Assembly (NCBI GenBank): GCA_041477005.1
Contig: JBGOUJ010000307.1
Location: 1 to 9,009 of the forward strand
Length of the DNA: 9,009 nucleotides
Reading direction: 5' to 3'
Source of the DNA: JBGOUJ01 sp041477005
Lineage (GTDB): Bacteria; Acidobacteriota; Terriglobia; Bryobacterales; JACQDG01
The notes under the pieces are model-generated. The model was not told the origin of the DNA. It was given only the letters and a program-made list of their open reading frames with translations, and ran no database searches. Within the stretch, counting starts at the first letter, position 1; each line of letters opens with the position of its first letter. The translations under genes and the position numbers were made by a program. This document shows, in pieces, positions 1 to 5,786 of this stretch.

Positions 1-141
1 AAATTCGTGGTAAACGGCAAAGTGGCCAATGAAGGCGCCGGCGCGAACCCGGCCCGGGGCAAAATTCTGTTCCAGTCCGAAGGCGCTGAAGTCTACTTCC
101 GGAACATGGAGCTTCAGCCGCTGAAGAAATCCGGCAAATAG
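1..141 (+). CDS. DUF1080 (3-keto-disaccharide hydrolase-like) protein, C-terminal end only
   Basis: The window opens inside a reading frame whose last 46 codons end at TAG (139-141). The visible end has a Gly-Lys-Ile-Leu-Phe-Gln stretch followed by an acidic turn, then Val-Tyr-Phe-Arg-Asn-Met-Glu-Leu-Gln-Pro-Leu. This is the typical closing pair of beta strands of DUF1080 domains (concanavalin-like jelly roll, pattern G.I.LQ...V.FRNI.I.PL). Family knowledge: these are often secreted proteins linked to sugar or glycoside breakdown, some annotated as 3-keto-disaccharide hydrolases, and they are abundant in Acidobacteriota and Planctomycetota. The N-terminus, signal peptide and active site lie outside the window, so the substrate cannot be judged. 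The stop codon is followed after 13 bases by repeat copy A. Confidence 0.75.
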   Translation, partial: KFVVNGKVANEGAGANPARGKILFQSEGAEVYFRNMELQPLKKSGK

Positions 142-154
142 TCCGCGGGAGTTG

Positions 155-225
155 GAAAACACCAGGTCGCGCCGAGACGGCGTGTTTTCATTCCTCCATT
201 CCTCCATTCCTCAATTTCTCAATTC
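155..225 (-). repeat. Octamer-arm palindromic element, copy A (one arm plus core, inverted)
   Basis: This is a partial copy of the element seen complete at 2025-2137 and 4891-5003, in the opposite orientation. On the minus strand it starts with the 8-bp units GAATTGAG AAATTGAG GAATGGAG GAATGGAG (225 down to 194), then GAATGAAAAC and a shortened GC-rich core. The core is bounded by GAAAACAC (155-162) and GTGTTTTC (182-189), a perfect 8-bp inverted pair. The second octamer arm is missing: the core runs into the sequence just after the DUF1080 stop codon. A nearby AT-rich peptide frame (Phe-Leu-His-Ser-Ser-Ile-Pro-Gln type) is only translation of the repeat. Confidence 0.85.
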
Positions 226-275
226 TCACATCATTGACCGACTTTTCACCGGACCTTCAACACCCTGTATCCGGC

Positions 276-292
276 CGCAAGCTATGCTTGCG
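276..292 (+). promoter_or_regulatory. Perfect 7-bp inverted repeat just before the TPR start codon
   Basis: CGCAAGC (276-282), TAT (283-285) and GCTTGCG (286-292) form a perfect 7-bp dyad with a 3-nt loop, ending two bases before the ATG at 294. No Shine-Dalgarno sequence is visible before that ATG. In RNA this stem would sit in the ribosome-binding region and could restrict initiation; in DNA it could be a small operator. A chance palindrome cannot be excluded, and the role is inference. Confidence 0.35.
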
Positions 293-293
293 C

Positions 294-1361
294 ATGACTC
301 GACATTCATACCGCAAGATTCTATTTCGGAGCGTGTTCTGCTGCTTGCTGGCATCCGCCGGCGCGCAGCATTCGTTCGGCCAGTTCTCACAGATCTTGCT
401 ATCAGGGAGGGTCGTCGCGGCAGAAGGAGCGGACGCCGGCCCGGCTCGCGTGGAACTGGCGTGCCCCGGGATGGGGCGGCAGGAACTCTATACCGACCCT
501 GCCGGTTATTTCCAGTTTCGCATCGATCCATCCCAGGAACTGGGTCGAGGCGGGGCGGGTCCGGGCAAGCAGGCGCCGGCATGGAAAGAAACGTGGCCGT
601 TGGGGAGTTGCGAGCTGCAAGCCTACGTCCCCGGCTTCGAATCCCCCGTCATTCACCTGGACCTGGCGGACGCCCGTGGAATGATTCAGGCCGGGCCTAT
701 TGTCCTGCGCAGGCTTTCCCGAAGACCCCCAATGACCATCGGCGCGTCGAGCCTGCTGGCGCCGAAGAAAGCCAGAAAATCGTGGGAAAAAGGAAGGCGG
801 GCGCTCCAGGCGGGCAACCTGGAGGAGGCGCAGGCTGCGCTGGCGGCGGCCATCACAATATATCCACAGTATGCAGTGGCCTGGGCCGACCTGGGCCTTG
901 TCCACTTCAAGCGCAACGACATGGAACAGGCCCGGACCGCCTATCTGCAGGCGCTGGCGGCCGACTCGGGCTTCGTGCCGGCCTGCCTGGGGCTTGCCGT
1001 AGTCGGGATGCACGAAGGAAATTGGGAACAGGTGGCCGATCGGGCGGAGCAAGCCATTCGCCTGCAGCCGCTTGGATTGCCCCAGGCACATTACCTACAG
1101 GCGCTGGCCAACCTGCAGCTCGGCAGGTTGCAGGCGGCCGAAAGAAGCGCGGAAGAGGCCGCCCGACAGGACGCCGGCCGGCAGTTCCCCGAGATCGACT
1201 ACGTGCGGGGCCTGGTCGAGGCGCGCCGGCAGAACTACCCGGCGGCAGCGCGCTACTTGCGCCGGTACCTGGACCGCGCGCCCCGGACGGCGCCACTTGC
1301 GGTAGTGACGCGGCAACTGGCGGGAATTGAGAAATTGAGGAATGGAGGAATTGAGGAATGA
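294..1361 (+). CDS. Secreted TPR protein with carboxypeptidase-regulatory-like N-terminal domain
   Basis: This encodes about 355 residues. I prefer the ATG at 294 because it gives a classic signal peptide: basic start (Thr-Arg-His-Ser-Tyr-Arg-Lys), hydrophobic core Ile9-Ala22, and likely cleavage after Ala-Gly-Ala24. An in-frame TTG at 234 would add 20 polar residues. Residues about 35-140 resemble a carboxypeptidase D regulatory-like beta domain (Ser-Gly-Arg-Val-Val, then Asp-Pro-Ala-Gly-Tyr-Phe-Gln-Phe). Residues about 157-345 are helical TPR-like repeats with Ala/Leu spacing, for example AVAWADLGLVHFKRNDMEQA. Family knowledge: such proteins act as protein-binding scaffolds in the periplasm or cell envelope; no enzyme motif is seen. 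The final residues, Ile-Glu-Lys-Leu-Arg-Asn-Gly-Gly-Ile-Glu-Glu, are translation of repeat copy B, so the native C-terminus was probably replaced. The partner is unknown. Confidence 0.85.
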   Translation: MTRHSYRKILFRSVFCCLLASAGAQHSFGQFSQILLSGRVVAAEGADAGPARVELACPGMGRQELYTDPAGYFQFRIDPSQELGRGGAGPGKQAPAWKETWPLGSCELQAYVPGFESPVIHLDLADARGMIQAGPIVLRRLSRRPPMTIGASSLLAPKKARKSWEKGRRALQAGNLEEAQAALAAAITIYPQYAVAWADLGLVHFKRNDMEQARTAYLQALAADSGFVPACLGLAVVGMHEGNWEQVADRAEQAIRLQPLGLPQAHYLQALANLQLGRLQAAERSAEEAARQDAGRQFPEIDYVRGLVEARRQNYPAAARYLRRYLDRAPRTAPLAVVTRQLAGIEKLRNGGIEE

Positions 1362-1400
1362 AAACACCCCGCCCCGGCGCGAACTGGCCTACGCGTTTTC
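1324..1400 (+). repeat. Octamer-arm palindromic element, copy B (left arm and core)
   Basis: The left arm is GAATTGAG AAATTGAG GAATGGAG GAATTGAG followed by GAATGAAAAC. A GC-rich core (CACCCCGCCCCGGCGCGAAC and onward) ends in ACGCGTTTTC at 1400. The core differs from copy C at only a few bases. The expected right arm is not palindromic here: the following 40-50 bases keep only scattered matches to the right arm of copy C. The left arm overlaps the 3' end of the TPR gene and supplies its stop codon. Confidence 0.9.
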
Positions 1401-1450
1401 GTTTCGCACTTCCGTGGTCGCCTCGCCTTGTGGGCGCCGGCTTCCGTACC

Positions 1451-1474
1451 GACAAAACGCCGCCTTTTACGTCT
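1451..1474 (+). repeat. 24-bp conserved motif, first copy
   Basis: This sequence begins GACAAAACGCCGCC and ends TTACGTCT. It matches 2154-2177 at 23 of 24 positions, with weaker similarity reaching from TTCC upstream (1442) to a few bases downstream. It lies 127 bp from the left end of repeat copy B; the second motif lies 129 bp from the left end of copy C. It therefore appears to belong to, or travel with, the palindromic element. Here it is between the TPR gene and the 3' end of the minus-strand receiver gene, with no plus-strand gene directly after it, which argues against a simple gene-specific promoter. Confidence 0.7.
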
Positions 1475-1482
1475 GTGGATGG

Positions 1483-1875
1483 TCAACCGGCGGCGGCTCC
1501 GGACCGCATCCAGCTCTCGGCGGCAGCGGCTTCTATGATCCGCCGGACCTCGCGCTTGTCGTAGGGCTCCACCAGCAGATCGTAGGCGCCGTGCGCCAGC
1601 ACGTGAAGCCACAGGCCCGGATCTCCCACGCGGGTGCAGACAATTATCTCGGCATTCACGCGGTTCTCCCGGACCTCGTGCATCACTCTCCACCAGCTTC
1701 CGTCGGGTAACGCCTCGTCGGTGAGCACGATCTGAACGGGCGGGTGGGTCCGGAGTATCCGGCGGGCTTCCTCGAAATCACAAACCGGCAGCACCTCGAC
1801 CCCGGACGACTCCAGCCTATCGATCAGCGGCAGCCGGCGCTCAGCGTCCATGACGAGCAAAACCAATGTCCTCAT
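1483..1875 (-). CDS. Single-domain response-regulator receiver-like protein, degenerate active site
   Basis: This is 130 residues, the size of one CheY-like receiver with no output domain. Visible receiver features are a hydrophobic first strand ending at Asp10, the strand-3 motif Leu-Thr-Asp53-Glu-Ala-Leu-Pro-Asp-Gly with the likely phosphoacceptor Asp53, Thr81 at the end of strand 4 (Ile-Ile-Val-Cys-Thr), and Gly-Ala-Tyr-Asp (96-99). The normally invariant Lys-Pro after strand 5 is Glu103-Pro104, and the N-terminal acidic pair is reduced to Asp10. Family knowledge: the lysine drives the phosphorylation-dependent switch, so this protein may signal poorly or act without classical phosphotransfer. 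The ATG at 1875 is the only sensible in-frame start and has no clear ribosome-binding site. No histidine kinase is adjacent, so the partner and output are unknown. Confidence 0.75.
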   Translation of the reverse strand: MRTLVLLVMDAERRLPLIDRLESSGVEVLPVCDFEEARRILRTHPPVQIVLTDEALPDGSWWRVMHEVRENRVNAEIIVCTRVGDPGLWLHVLAHGAYDLLVEPYDKREVRRIIEAAAAESWMRSGAAAG

Positions 1876-1883
1876 ACCATATA

Positions 1884-1915
1884 TATACAGGCCGCCGGTT
1901 TCAGCGGCTTGACAA
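1884..1915 (-). promoter_or_regulatory. Weak candidate promoter for the receiver gene
   Basis: On the minus strand TTGTCA (1915-1910) resembles a -35 box, and TGTATA (1889-1884), inside an alternating TA run, resembles a -10 box. The spacing is about 20 bases, longer than ideal. Transcription would begin almost at the ATG at 1875, so the message would be leaderless or nearly so, which fits the lack of a Shine-Dalgarno sequence. Confidence 0.25.
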
Positions 1916-2024
1916 CGCGATCAAATCTCGGTGAATCTCACGGCGACCGCCGGGGCATTCGGGCGGGCGCGCCGCAGCAATGGCGGGCGGCTGATCAGCC
2001 GGGCCGGTGTCCCACCTGGCGTGG
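1916..2024. other. Intergenic sequence with no assignable feature
   Basis: This lies between the receiver promoter and repeat copy C. A short plus-strand frame is open from 1913 into the repeat, but it lacks a convincing start and any recognisable domain. The minus-strand frame at 1921-2103 is largely repeat translation. I see no RNA gene, terminator or protein relic that I could support. Confidence 0.5.
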
Positions 2025-2137
2025 GAATTGAGAAATTGAGGAATGGAGGAATGGAGGAATGAAAACACCCCGCCCCGGCGCGAACCGGTCTACGCATTTT
2101 CATTTCTCAATTCCTCCATTCCTCAATTTCTCAATTC
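2025..2137 (+). repeat. Octamer-arm palindromic element, copy C (complete, 113 bp)
   Basis: The left arm (2025-2065) and right arm (2097-2137) are 41-bp inverted repeats matching at 39 of 41 positions. Each arm is a tandem array of 8-bp units of the form RAATKGAG, followed by AATGAAAA. The 31-bp centre is GC-rich (ACCCCGCCCCGGCGCGAACC) and is shared with copies B and D. The transcript could fold into a very long hairpin. No target-site duplication is obvious at the ends. It sits between the divergent receiver and permease genes. Confidence 0.93.
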
Positions 2138-2153
2138 TCTCAAATTCCATAGA

Positions 2154-2182
2154 GACAAAACGCCGCCTCTTACGTCTATAAC
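2154..2182 (+). promoter_or_regulatory. 24-bp conserved motif, second copy, plus -10-like box before the permease
   Basis: The motif (2154-2177) is followed by an overlapping TATAAC (2177-2182), a five-of-six match to the sigma-70 -10 consensus. GAGACA at 2152-2157 is a poor -35 with 19-base spacing. The permease ATG is at 2186, so a start site set by this box would fall at or just inside the start codon. Either the message is leaderless or the -10 resemblance is accidental. The TATAAC is not present in the first motif copy, so the conserved 24 bp and the promoter may be separate things. Confidence 0.4.
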
Positions 2183-2185
2183 CTT

Positions 2186-4615
2186 ATGCACTCGATCTGG
2201 CAGGACCTGCGCTTTGGGCTGCGCGGGATTCGCAAGGACCCTGGCTTCACGATCCTCGCGGTTCTCGCACTGGCCCTCGGGATCGGCTCCGTCACCACCA
2301 TCTTCAGCGTGATCCACAACGTGCTCCTCAACCCGTTCCCGTATACCGACCCCGCGAGGGTCGTGTTGATCCAAATCCATGACGTCGCCAGCAGCCGTCC
2401 CGGCGGCCGCTCGTTCTTCACCACTCCCGAGTTTCTCGACTACCAGGAGCAGACCCACGTCTTCGACGGCGTGATCGGCGGGGGCTACGAAGACGTCCTC
2501 TACTCGACCGGCGAAGGCACGGAGCAGTTCAGCGGCGGCTACGTCACGCCGAACATGTTCCAGTTCCTGGGCGTGCCGGCCCTGCTCGGCCGGGGCATCA
2601 CGCCGGACGACGGCAAGCCCGGCGCGCCGCCCGTTTTCGTGATGAGCTACAAACTGTGGAAAAAGCGCTTCAATCTCGATCCGGCAGTGCTGGGCCGGAC
2701 CTTGGTCCTGAACGGCACGGCGCGAACGCTGGTGGGCGTGATGCCGCCGCGCTTCACCAAACAGGGCGCGGACCTATGGAGGCCCTTGGCCCCGGTTCGG
2801 AGCGACCCGGAAGCCAAGCAGCGCTATTACCTGATACAGGCGCACATGAAACCCGGCGTCACGCTGCGCGAGGTCGAAGCGGATGTCGACGTTGTCGCGC
2901 ACCGCCTGGCCCAGGCGTATCCCAACGACTACCCGAAGAAGTTCAGCGTCCATATCGAGACCTGGCTCGATTGGTTGGTAGGGCGCTTCCGAAAGACTCT
3001 CTACACCCTCACCGCGGCCGTCGGTCTGCTGCTGCTGATCTCGTGCAGCAACGTGGCCAACCTGCTTCTGGCGCGGGCCACCGCCCGAGAGAGAGAAATG
3101 GCCGTTCGCTCTTCGCTCGGCGCCAGCCGCTGGCGACTGATCCGGCAATTACTGGTCGAAAGCTTCCTGCTGGCCCTGGGCGGAATGGCCACCGGCTGCC
3201 TGCTGGCGTACGGCGGAATCAAAGCGCTGGTGGCGTTGATTCCCGACGGCGCGATACCGACCGAGGCCGTTATCCGCATGAACGTGCCGGTCCTGCTGTT
3301 CAGTCTCGACATAGCCGCCTTCACCGCTCTGCTGTTCGGACTCGCGCCCGCCTTCCAGACCGCCCGGCGCGATCTCACCACGCCCCTGAAGGACTCCGGC
3401 CGGGGTATCAGCGGCGGATTCCGGCGTGGAAGGCTGCGCAATGCCCTGGTGGTGGGCGAGGTGGCGTTGTCGCTGGTGATGCTGGCCGGCGCCGGCCTCG
3501 TGATGCGGAGCTTTGTCGCCCTGGCGCAGGTCGATCTCGGCCTGAACCCCGAGAACATCCTGGTCGCCCGCCTGCCTTTGCCGCGCGAGCAATACAAGAC
3601 GGCCGCCGCCAAACAACGTTTCTTCCGTCAATTGTTGCCGCGCCTCTACGCGCTGCCCGGCGTCGTCGCCGCCACCGAAACCAGCACCCTGCCCCCCTAC
3701 GGCGGCATCGGCACCGAAGTGGACATCGTCGGAAAGACCCACAACGAAAAATGGAGAGGCATCTTCCAGTTGTGCAGCGAAGGTTATTTCCCGACGCTGG
3801 GCCTGCGGCTGCTGCGCGGTCGCCCGCTCTCCGAGGTCGAGGTAAATGATGCCCGCAAGGTGGCGGTGGTCAACCAGACGCTGGTCCAGAAATTCTTCGG
3901 CCAGGAGGATCCCATCGGCCAGCGAATCAAGTTGACTTTCCTCGAGACGATGCCCGATCCGATCAAGGACCCCTTCTTCGAGATCATCGGCGTCGTCGCC
4001 GACGCGAAAAACCAGGGCATCCAGGACCCGCCCCTGCCCGAGGCGTTCGTGCCCTACACGATCACCGGCGCTTTCGAGCGCGGCATTCTGGTCCGGACCT
4101 CGCAAGAGCCCCACAGCATGCTCAATACCGTGCGGCGTGAGATCTGGTCGGTGGATCGCAACGTAGCGTTCACCTTAACCGGCAGCCTGAAGGACTACCT
4201 CATGCAGTTCTCCTACTCCGAGCCGCGCTTCAGCCTGATCCTGCTGAGCGTGTTCGCCGGCCTGGGACTGGTGCTGGTAGGAATCGGCGTCTACAGCGTC
4301 ATCGCCTACACGGTCTCGCGGCAGACACACGAGATCGGGATTCGCATGGCGCTGGGGGCCGGCCGGGCGGACGTGCTCCGCATGGTGCTAGGGATGGGCG
4401 CGCGGCTGATCGGGGTGGGGACGGCGGCCGGCCTGGTGGCCAGCCTTGGCGTAACCCGGCTGATGGCGAGCCAGCTCTGGGGCGTCTCGCCCCGCGATCC
4501 GCTGACGCTGGGCAGTGTCGTGGCGGTGGTGGCCGTCGCCGGCCTCGCGGCCTGCTACTTCCCCGCCCGCCGCGCGACAAGGGTGGATCCGATGGTGGCG
4601 CTGCGATATGAATAG
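2186..4615 (+). CDS. ADOP-type permease (MacB/FtsX-like, duplicated) without adjacent ATPase
   Basis: This 809-residue membrane protein has the full ADOP layout. A short N-terminal DLRFGLRGIRKDPGFT segment leads into TM1 (about 21-45), followed by a MacB periplasmic core domain (about 50-265). The first FtsX domain (about 270-395) contains Arg-Glu-Met-Ala-Val-Arg-Ser-Ser-Leu-Gly-Ala. A second TM (about 415-440) precedes a second periplasmic domain (about 445-675). The second FtsX domain (about 680-805) contains His-Glu-Ile-Gly-Ile-Arg-Met-Ala-Leu-Gly-Ala, and the protein ends with ARRATRVDPMVALRYE. Family knowledge: MacB-type permeases transmit ATP-driven movement to export or mechanotransmission in the envelope; ADOPs are acidobacterial fused versions whose substrates are mostly unknown. 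No ATP-binding subunit and no PadR regulator is beside it here. The ATG at 2186 gives the standard family N-terminus although no Shine-Dalgarno is visible. The gene appears intact. Confidence 0.92.
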   Translation: MHSIWQDLRFGLRGIRKDPGFTILAVLALALGIGSVTTIFSVIHNVLLNPFPYTDPARVVLIQIHDVASSRPGGRSFFTTPEFLDYQEQTHVFDGVIGGGYEDVLYSTGEGTEQFSGGYVTPNMFQFLGVPALLGRGITPDDGKPGAPPVFVMSYKLWKKRFNLDPAVLGRTLVLNGTARTLVGVMPPRFTKQGADLWRPLAPVRSDPEAKQRYYLIQAHMKPGVTLREVEADVDVVAHRLAQAYPNDYPKKFSVHIETWLDWLVGRFRKTLYTLTAAVGLLLLISCSNVANLLLARATAREREMAVRSSLGASRWRLIRQLLVESFLLALGGMATGCLLAYGGIKALVALIPDGAIPTEAVIRMNVPVLLFSLDIAAFTALLFGLAPAFQTARRDLTTPLKDSGRGISGGFRRGRLRNALVVGEVALSLVMLAGAGLVMRSFVALAQVDLGLNPENILVARLPLPREQYKTAAAKQRFFRQLLPRLYALPGVVAATETSTLPPYGGIGTEVDIVGKTHNEKWRGIFQLCSEGYFPTLGLRLLRGRPLSEVEVNDARKVAVVNQTLVQKFFGQEDPIGQRIKLTFLETMPDPIKDPFFEIIGVVADAKNQGIQDPPLPEAFVPYTITGAFERGILVRTSQEPHSMLNTVRREIWSVDRNVAFTLTGSLKDYLMQFSYSEPRFSLILLSVFAGLGLVLVGIGVYSVIAYTVSRQTHEIGIRMALGAGRADVLRMVLGMGARLIGVGTAAGLVASLGVTRLMASQLWGVSPRDPLTLGSVVAVVAVAGLAACYFPARRATRVDPMVALRYE

Positions 4616-4644
4616 CTCGCAGCCTCACGACCCCAGCGTACGCT

Positions 4645-4737
4645 GAAGGTCAACAGGTCGGCCGCGTGAGTAAACGCGGAGAAGTACACGTTGGTGTCGA
4701 GCACGACTCTAAGCTTTCCGGGCGTTACGGCGCTCAT
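4645..4737 (-). pseudogene. PIN-domain toxin remnant (VapC-like), N-terminal 31 codons
   Basis: The frame from ATG 4737 starts with a short lead then Leu-Arg-Val-Val-Leu-Asp-Thr-Asn-Val-Tyr-Phe-Ser-Ala-Phe, the first strand and first catalytic Asp of PIN-domain ribonucleases (typical VLDTNV.VSA motif). Resemblance stops near Leu-Leu-Thr-Phe at 4645. The open frame continues to 4555, but that part is antisense to the C-terminus of the permease gene and has no PIN character. PIN toxins are usually 130-150 residues, so three of the usual acidic active-site residues are lost and the product should be inactive. The start overlaps the end of the antitoxin remnant by 29 bases, the usual arrangement for such pairs. 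A perfect palindrome AGCGTACGCT (4635-4644) lies at the breakpoint. Confidence 0.65.
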
Positions 4738-4890
4738 GGACGAGGCGGCCTATGTCCCTGGGCTTGATGCCGAGCGCTTTGGCTCGCTCAGCACCATAAC
4801 GCGTGAGCCGGCCAGTCTCTTTGAGCATCTGTCTCTCGCTCATGGGATTTCGCTCTTGGTCGGCTTTGGTCTCGGCGATCAGGTTCCTGA
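4709..4890 (-). pseudogene. Antitoxin remnant paired with the PIN toxin, N-terminus lost
   Basis: Read from 4890 the frame gives Leu-Arg-Asn-Leu-Ile-Ala-Glu-Thr-Lys-Ala-Asp, then MSERQMLKETGRLTRYGAER, then Ala-Leu-Gly-Ile-Lys-Pro-Arg-Asp-Ile-Gly-Arg-Leu-Val-His-Glu-Arg-Arg, ending at TAG (4709-4711). The last third resembles the toxin-binding tail of PIN-associated antitoxins (pattern alGI...Di.r.i.e.R..r). Upstream the frame enters repeat copy D, so the DNA-binding N-terminal part is missing. A surviving ATG at 4843 could still express a 44-residue tail. It is unclear whether the element inserted into the gene or the gene was broken by deletion beside it. Confidence 0.55.
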
Positions 4891-5008
4891 GAATTGAGAA
4901 AGTGAGGAATGGAGGAATTGAGGAATGAAAACACCCCGCGCCGGCGCGAGCGGGTCTACGCGTTTTCATTTATCAATTCCTCCATTCCTCAATTTCTCAA
5001 TTCTCAGG
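4886..5008 (+). repeat. Octamer-arm palindromic element, copy D (complete, extended arms)
   Basis: The 113-bp element (4891-5003) has the same octamer arms and GC-rich core as copy C. Here the dyad extends five more bases on each side (CCTGA at 4886-4890, TCAGG at 5004-5008), giving 47-bp arms (4886-4932 and 4962-5008) that match at 44 of 47 positions. The core ends in GTTTTC pairing with GAAAAC on the left. The left end meets the truncated antitoxin frame. No 24-bp motif follows this copy. Confidence 0.93.
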
Positions 5009-5140
5009 CATGCCTCCTGCTATTCTGATGTGGACGCATCGTGACAGCCCAGAGTCGTCCACCTAACCAACGAAGAGTGGCCGCGGGAAGCCCCTTCGTG
5101 AGTAGGCCGGCGATTGAGCGCCGTTCGGAAAGGAGCGACA

Positions 5141-5590
5141 ATGTCTTTCGCGCGGATAACTTTCACTCTGTTCATTTTCCTGGCGCCGCTCGCCACATCG
5201 CTGGCAGCGGCTAGCGACCCCTGTTCATTTCTGACGCCGGCAGAAATCGAGTCGGCCCTCCAGGCCAAGATCACCAAGACGCTTCCAGACTCAAACGATC
5301 TACAGAAAAGCTGCATGTTCGAGCTTGGGAAATACAAACTGATGCTCATCTATTACACGAATCAGGCCGACGAGTCGAAGTTCAAGAGCATCGGTATTGG
5401 CAACGACGCTAAGGACTATGGAAACATCGGGTGCAAGGTCGTCGACGCGGGCATTCTGATGAGCACGAACTGCAACCGCTACAAGCCACGCTTGCTCCGC
5501 ATTTCGGTGCAGATCCGCGATTCCAAGCAGCCAGTGCCGATGGAGCTGGCGAAATCTCTGCTCGAAAAGGCCGGCGGCCGGTTCAACTAG
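5141..5590 (+). CDS. Small secreted four-cysteine protein, function unknown
   Basis: This encodes 149 residues. The ATG at 5141 is favoured over an upstream TTG at 5114 because AGGAG (5131-5135) lies five bases before it and a signal peptide starts there: Met-Ser-Phe-Ala-Arg, a hydrophobic stretch (residues 6-19), and likely cleavage near Ala22-Ala24. The mature part begins Ser-Asp-Pro-Cys-Ser-Phe-Leu-Thr-Pro-Ala-Glu-Ile-Glu-Ser-Ala-Leu. This resembles the opening of DUF3558-like secreted proteins, though I cannot confirm the family. Four cysteines (28, 58, 98, 111) could form two disulfides. There is no lipobox, so it should be soluble in the periplasm or outside the cell. No catalytic motif is visible. 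It stands alone between repeat copy D and a second repeat region. Confidence 0.75.
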   Translation: MSFARITFTLFIFLAPLATSLAAASDPCSFLTPAEIESALQAKITKTLPDSNDLQKSCMFELGKYKLMLIYYTNQADESKFKSIGIGNDAKDYGNIGCKVVDAGILMSTNCNRYKPRLLRISVQIRDSKQPVPMELAKSLLEKAGGRFN

Positions 5591-5593
5591 CGT

Positions 5594-5613
5594 CGTTCCG
5601 GCTGACGGGAACG
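5594..5613 (+). terminator. Possible hairpin just after the small secreted gene
   Basis: CGTTCC (5594-5599) and GGAACG (5608-5613) form a 6-bp stem with an 8-nt loop, starting three bases after the stop codon. No T-run follows, so it is at best an mRNA 3'-end stabiliser or a non-canonical terminator. Confidence 0.3.
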
Positions 5614-5683
5614 CAGCTTCAGGCCAGGTGCATGCCGCCGTCGCGACACTAGCAGGGTCATGAAAGAAGGCCATAACCCCATC

Positions 5684-5754
5684 TCACCGCAGAGAGGGAG
5701 CACGCAGAGGCTGGAAACAAAGGGTTGCCTCAGCGGGCAGCGTCTCCGCGGTGA
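5684..5754. repeat. Inverted repeat of the CACCGCAGAGA type
   Basis: TCACCGCAGAGA (5684-5695) and TCTCCGCGGTGA (5743-5754) are inverted and match at 11 of 12 positions. Inner CACGCAGAGG (5701-5710) and GCAGCGTCTCC extend the theme of repeated CGCAGAG/CTCTGCG units. From general knowledge, repeats of this type (CACCGCAGAGACGCAGAG...) are widespread in intergenic DNA of environmental bacteria; this copy is degraded. It lies in the 257-base gap before the ABC exporter gene, which otherwise holds only the promoter and leader ORF described separately. Confidence 0.6.
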
Positions 5755-5786
5755 ATCGGATCGGGTTTTCAGCCGCCCCGTATCGG

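Noticed and set aside
152..1330. 392-codon plus-strand open frame covering the TPR gene
   Set aside because: It is the +1 shadow of the TPR frame: rich in Arg/Gly/Pro, with no domain, and its first residues are translation of repeat copy A.
1913..2068. Possible relic gene end in the plus-strand frame leading into repeat copy C
   Set aside because: There is no start codon with a ribosome-binding site, no recognisable domain, and the end is repeat translation.
2154..2177. ECF sigma-factor promoter reading of the 24-bp motif (AAC ... CGTC)
   Set aside because: The gap between the two blocks is about 11 bases, too short for the usual 15-17, and the first copy has no gene directly downstream.
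3149..4114. Long minus-strand open frame inside the permease gene
   Set aside because: It is antisense to a clear ADOP permease, with low-complexity Gln/Gly/Asp-rich composition typical of GC-rich shadow frames.
155..5008. CRISPR array, considered because of regularly repeated short units
   Set aside because: The 8-bp units are contiguous with no unique spacers, and the copies are dispersed between genes with inverted arms.
5070..5099. Inverted pair ACGAAG / CTTCGT upstream of the small secreted gene
   Set aside because: Only six base pairs with an 18-base loop; likely chance in GC-rich DNA.
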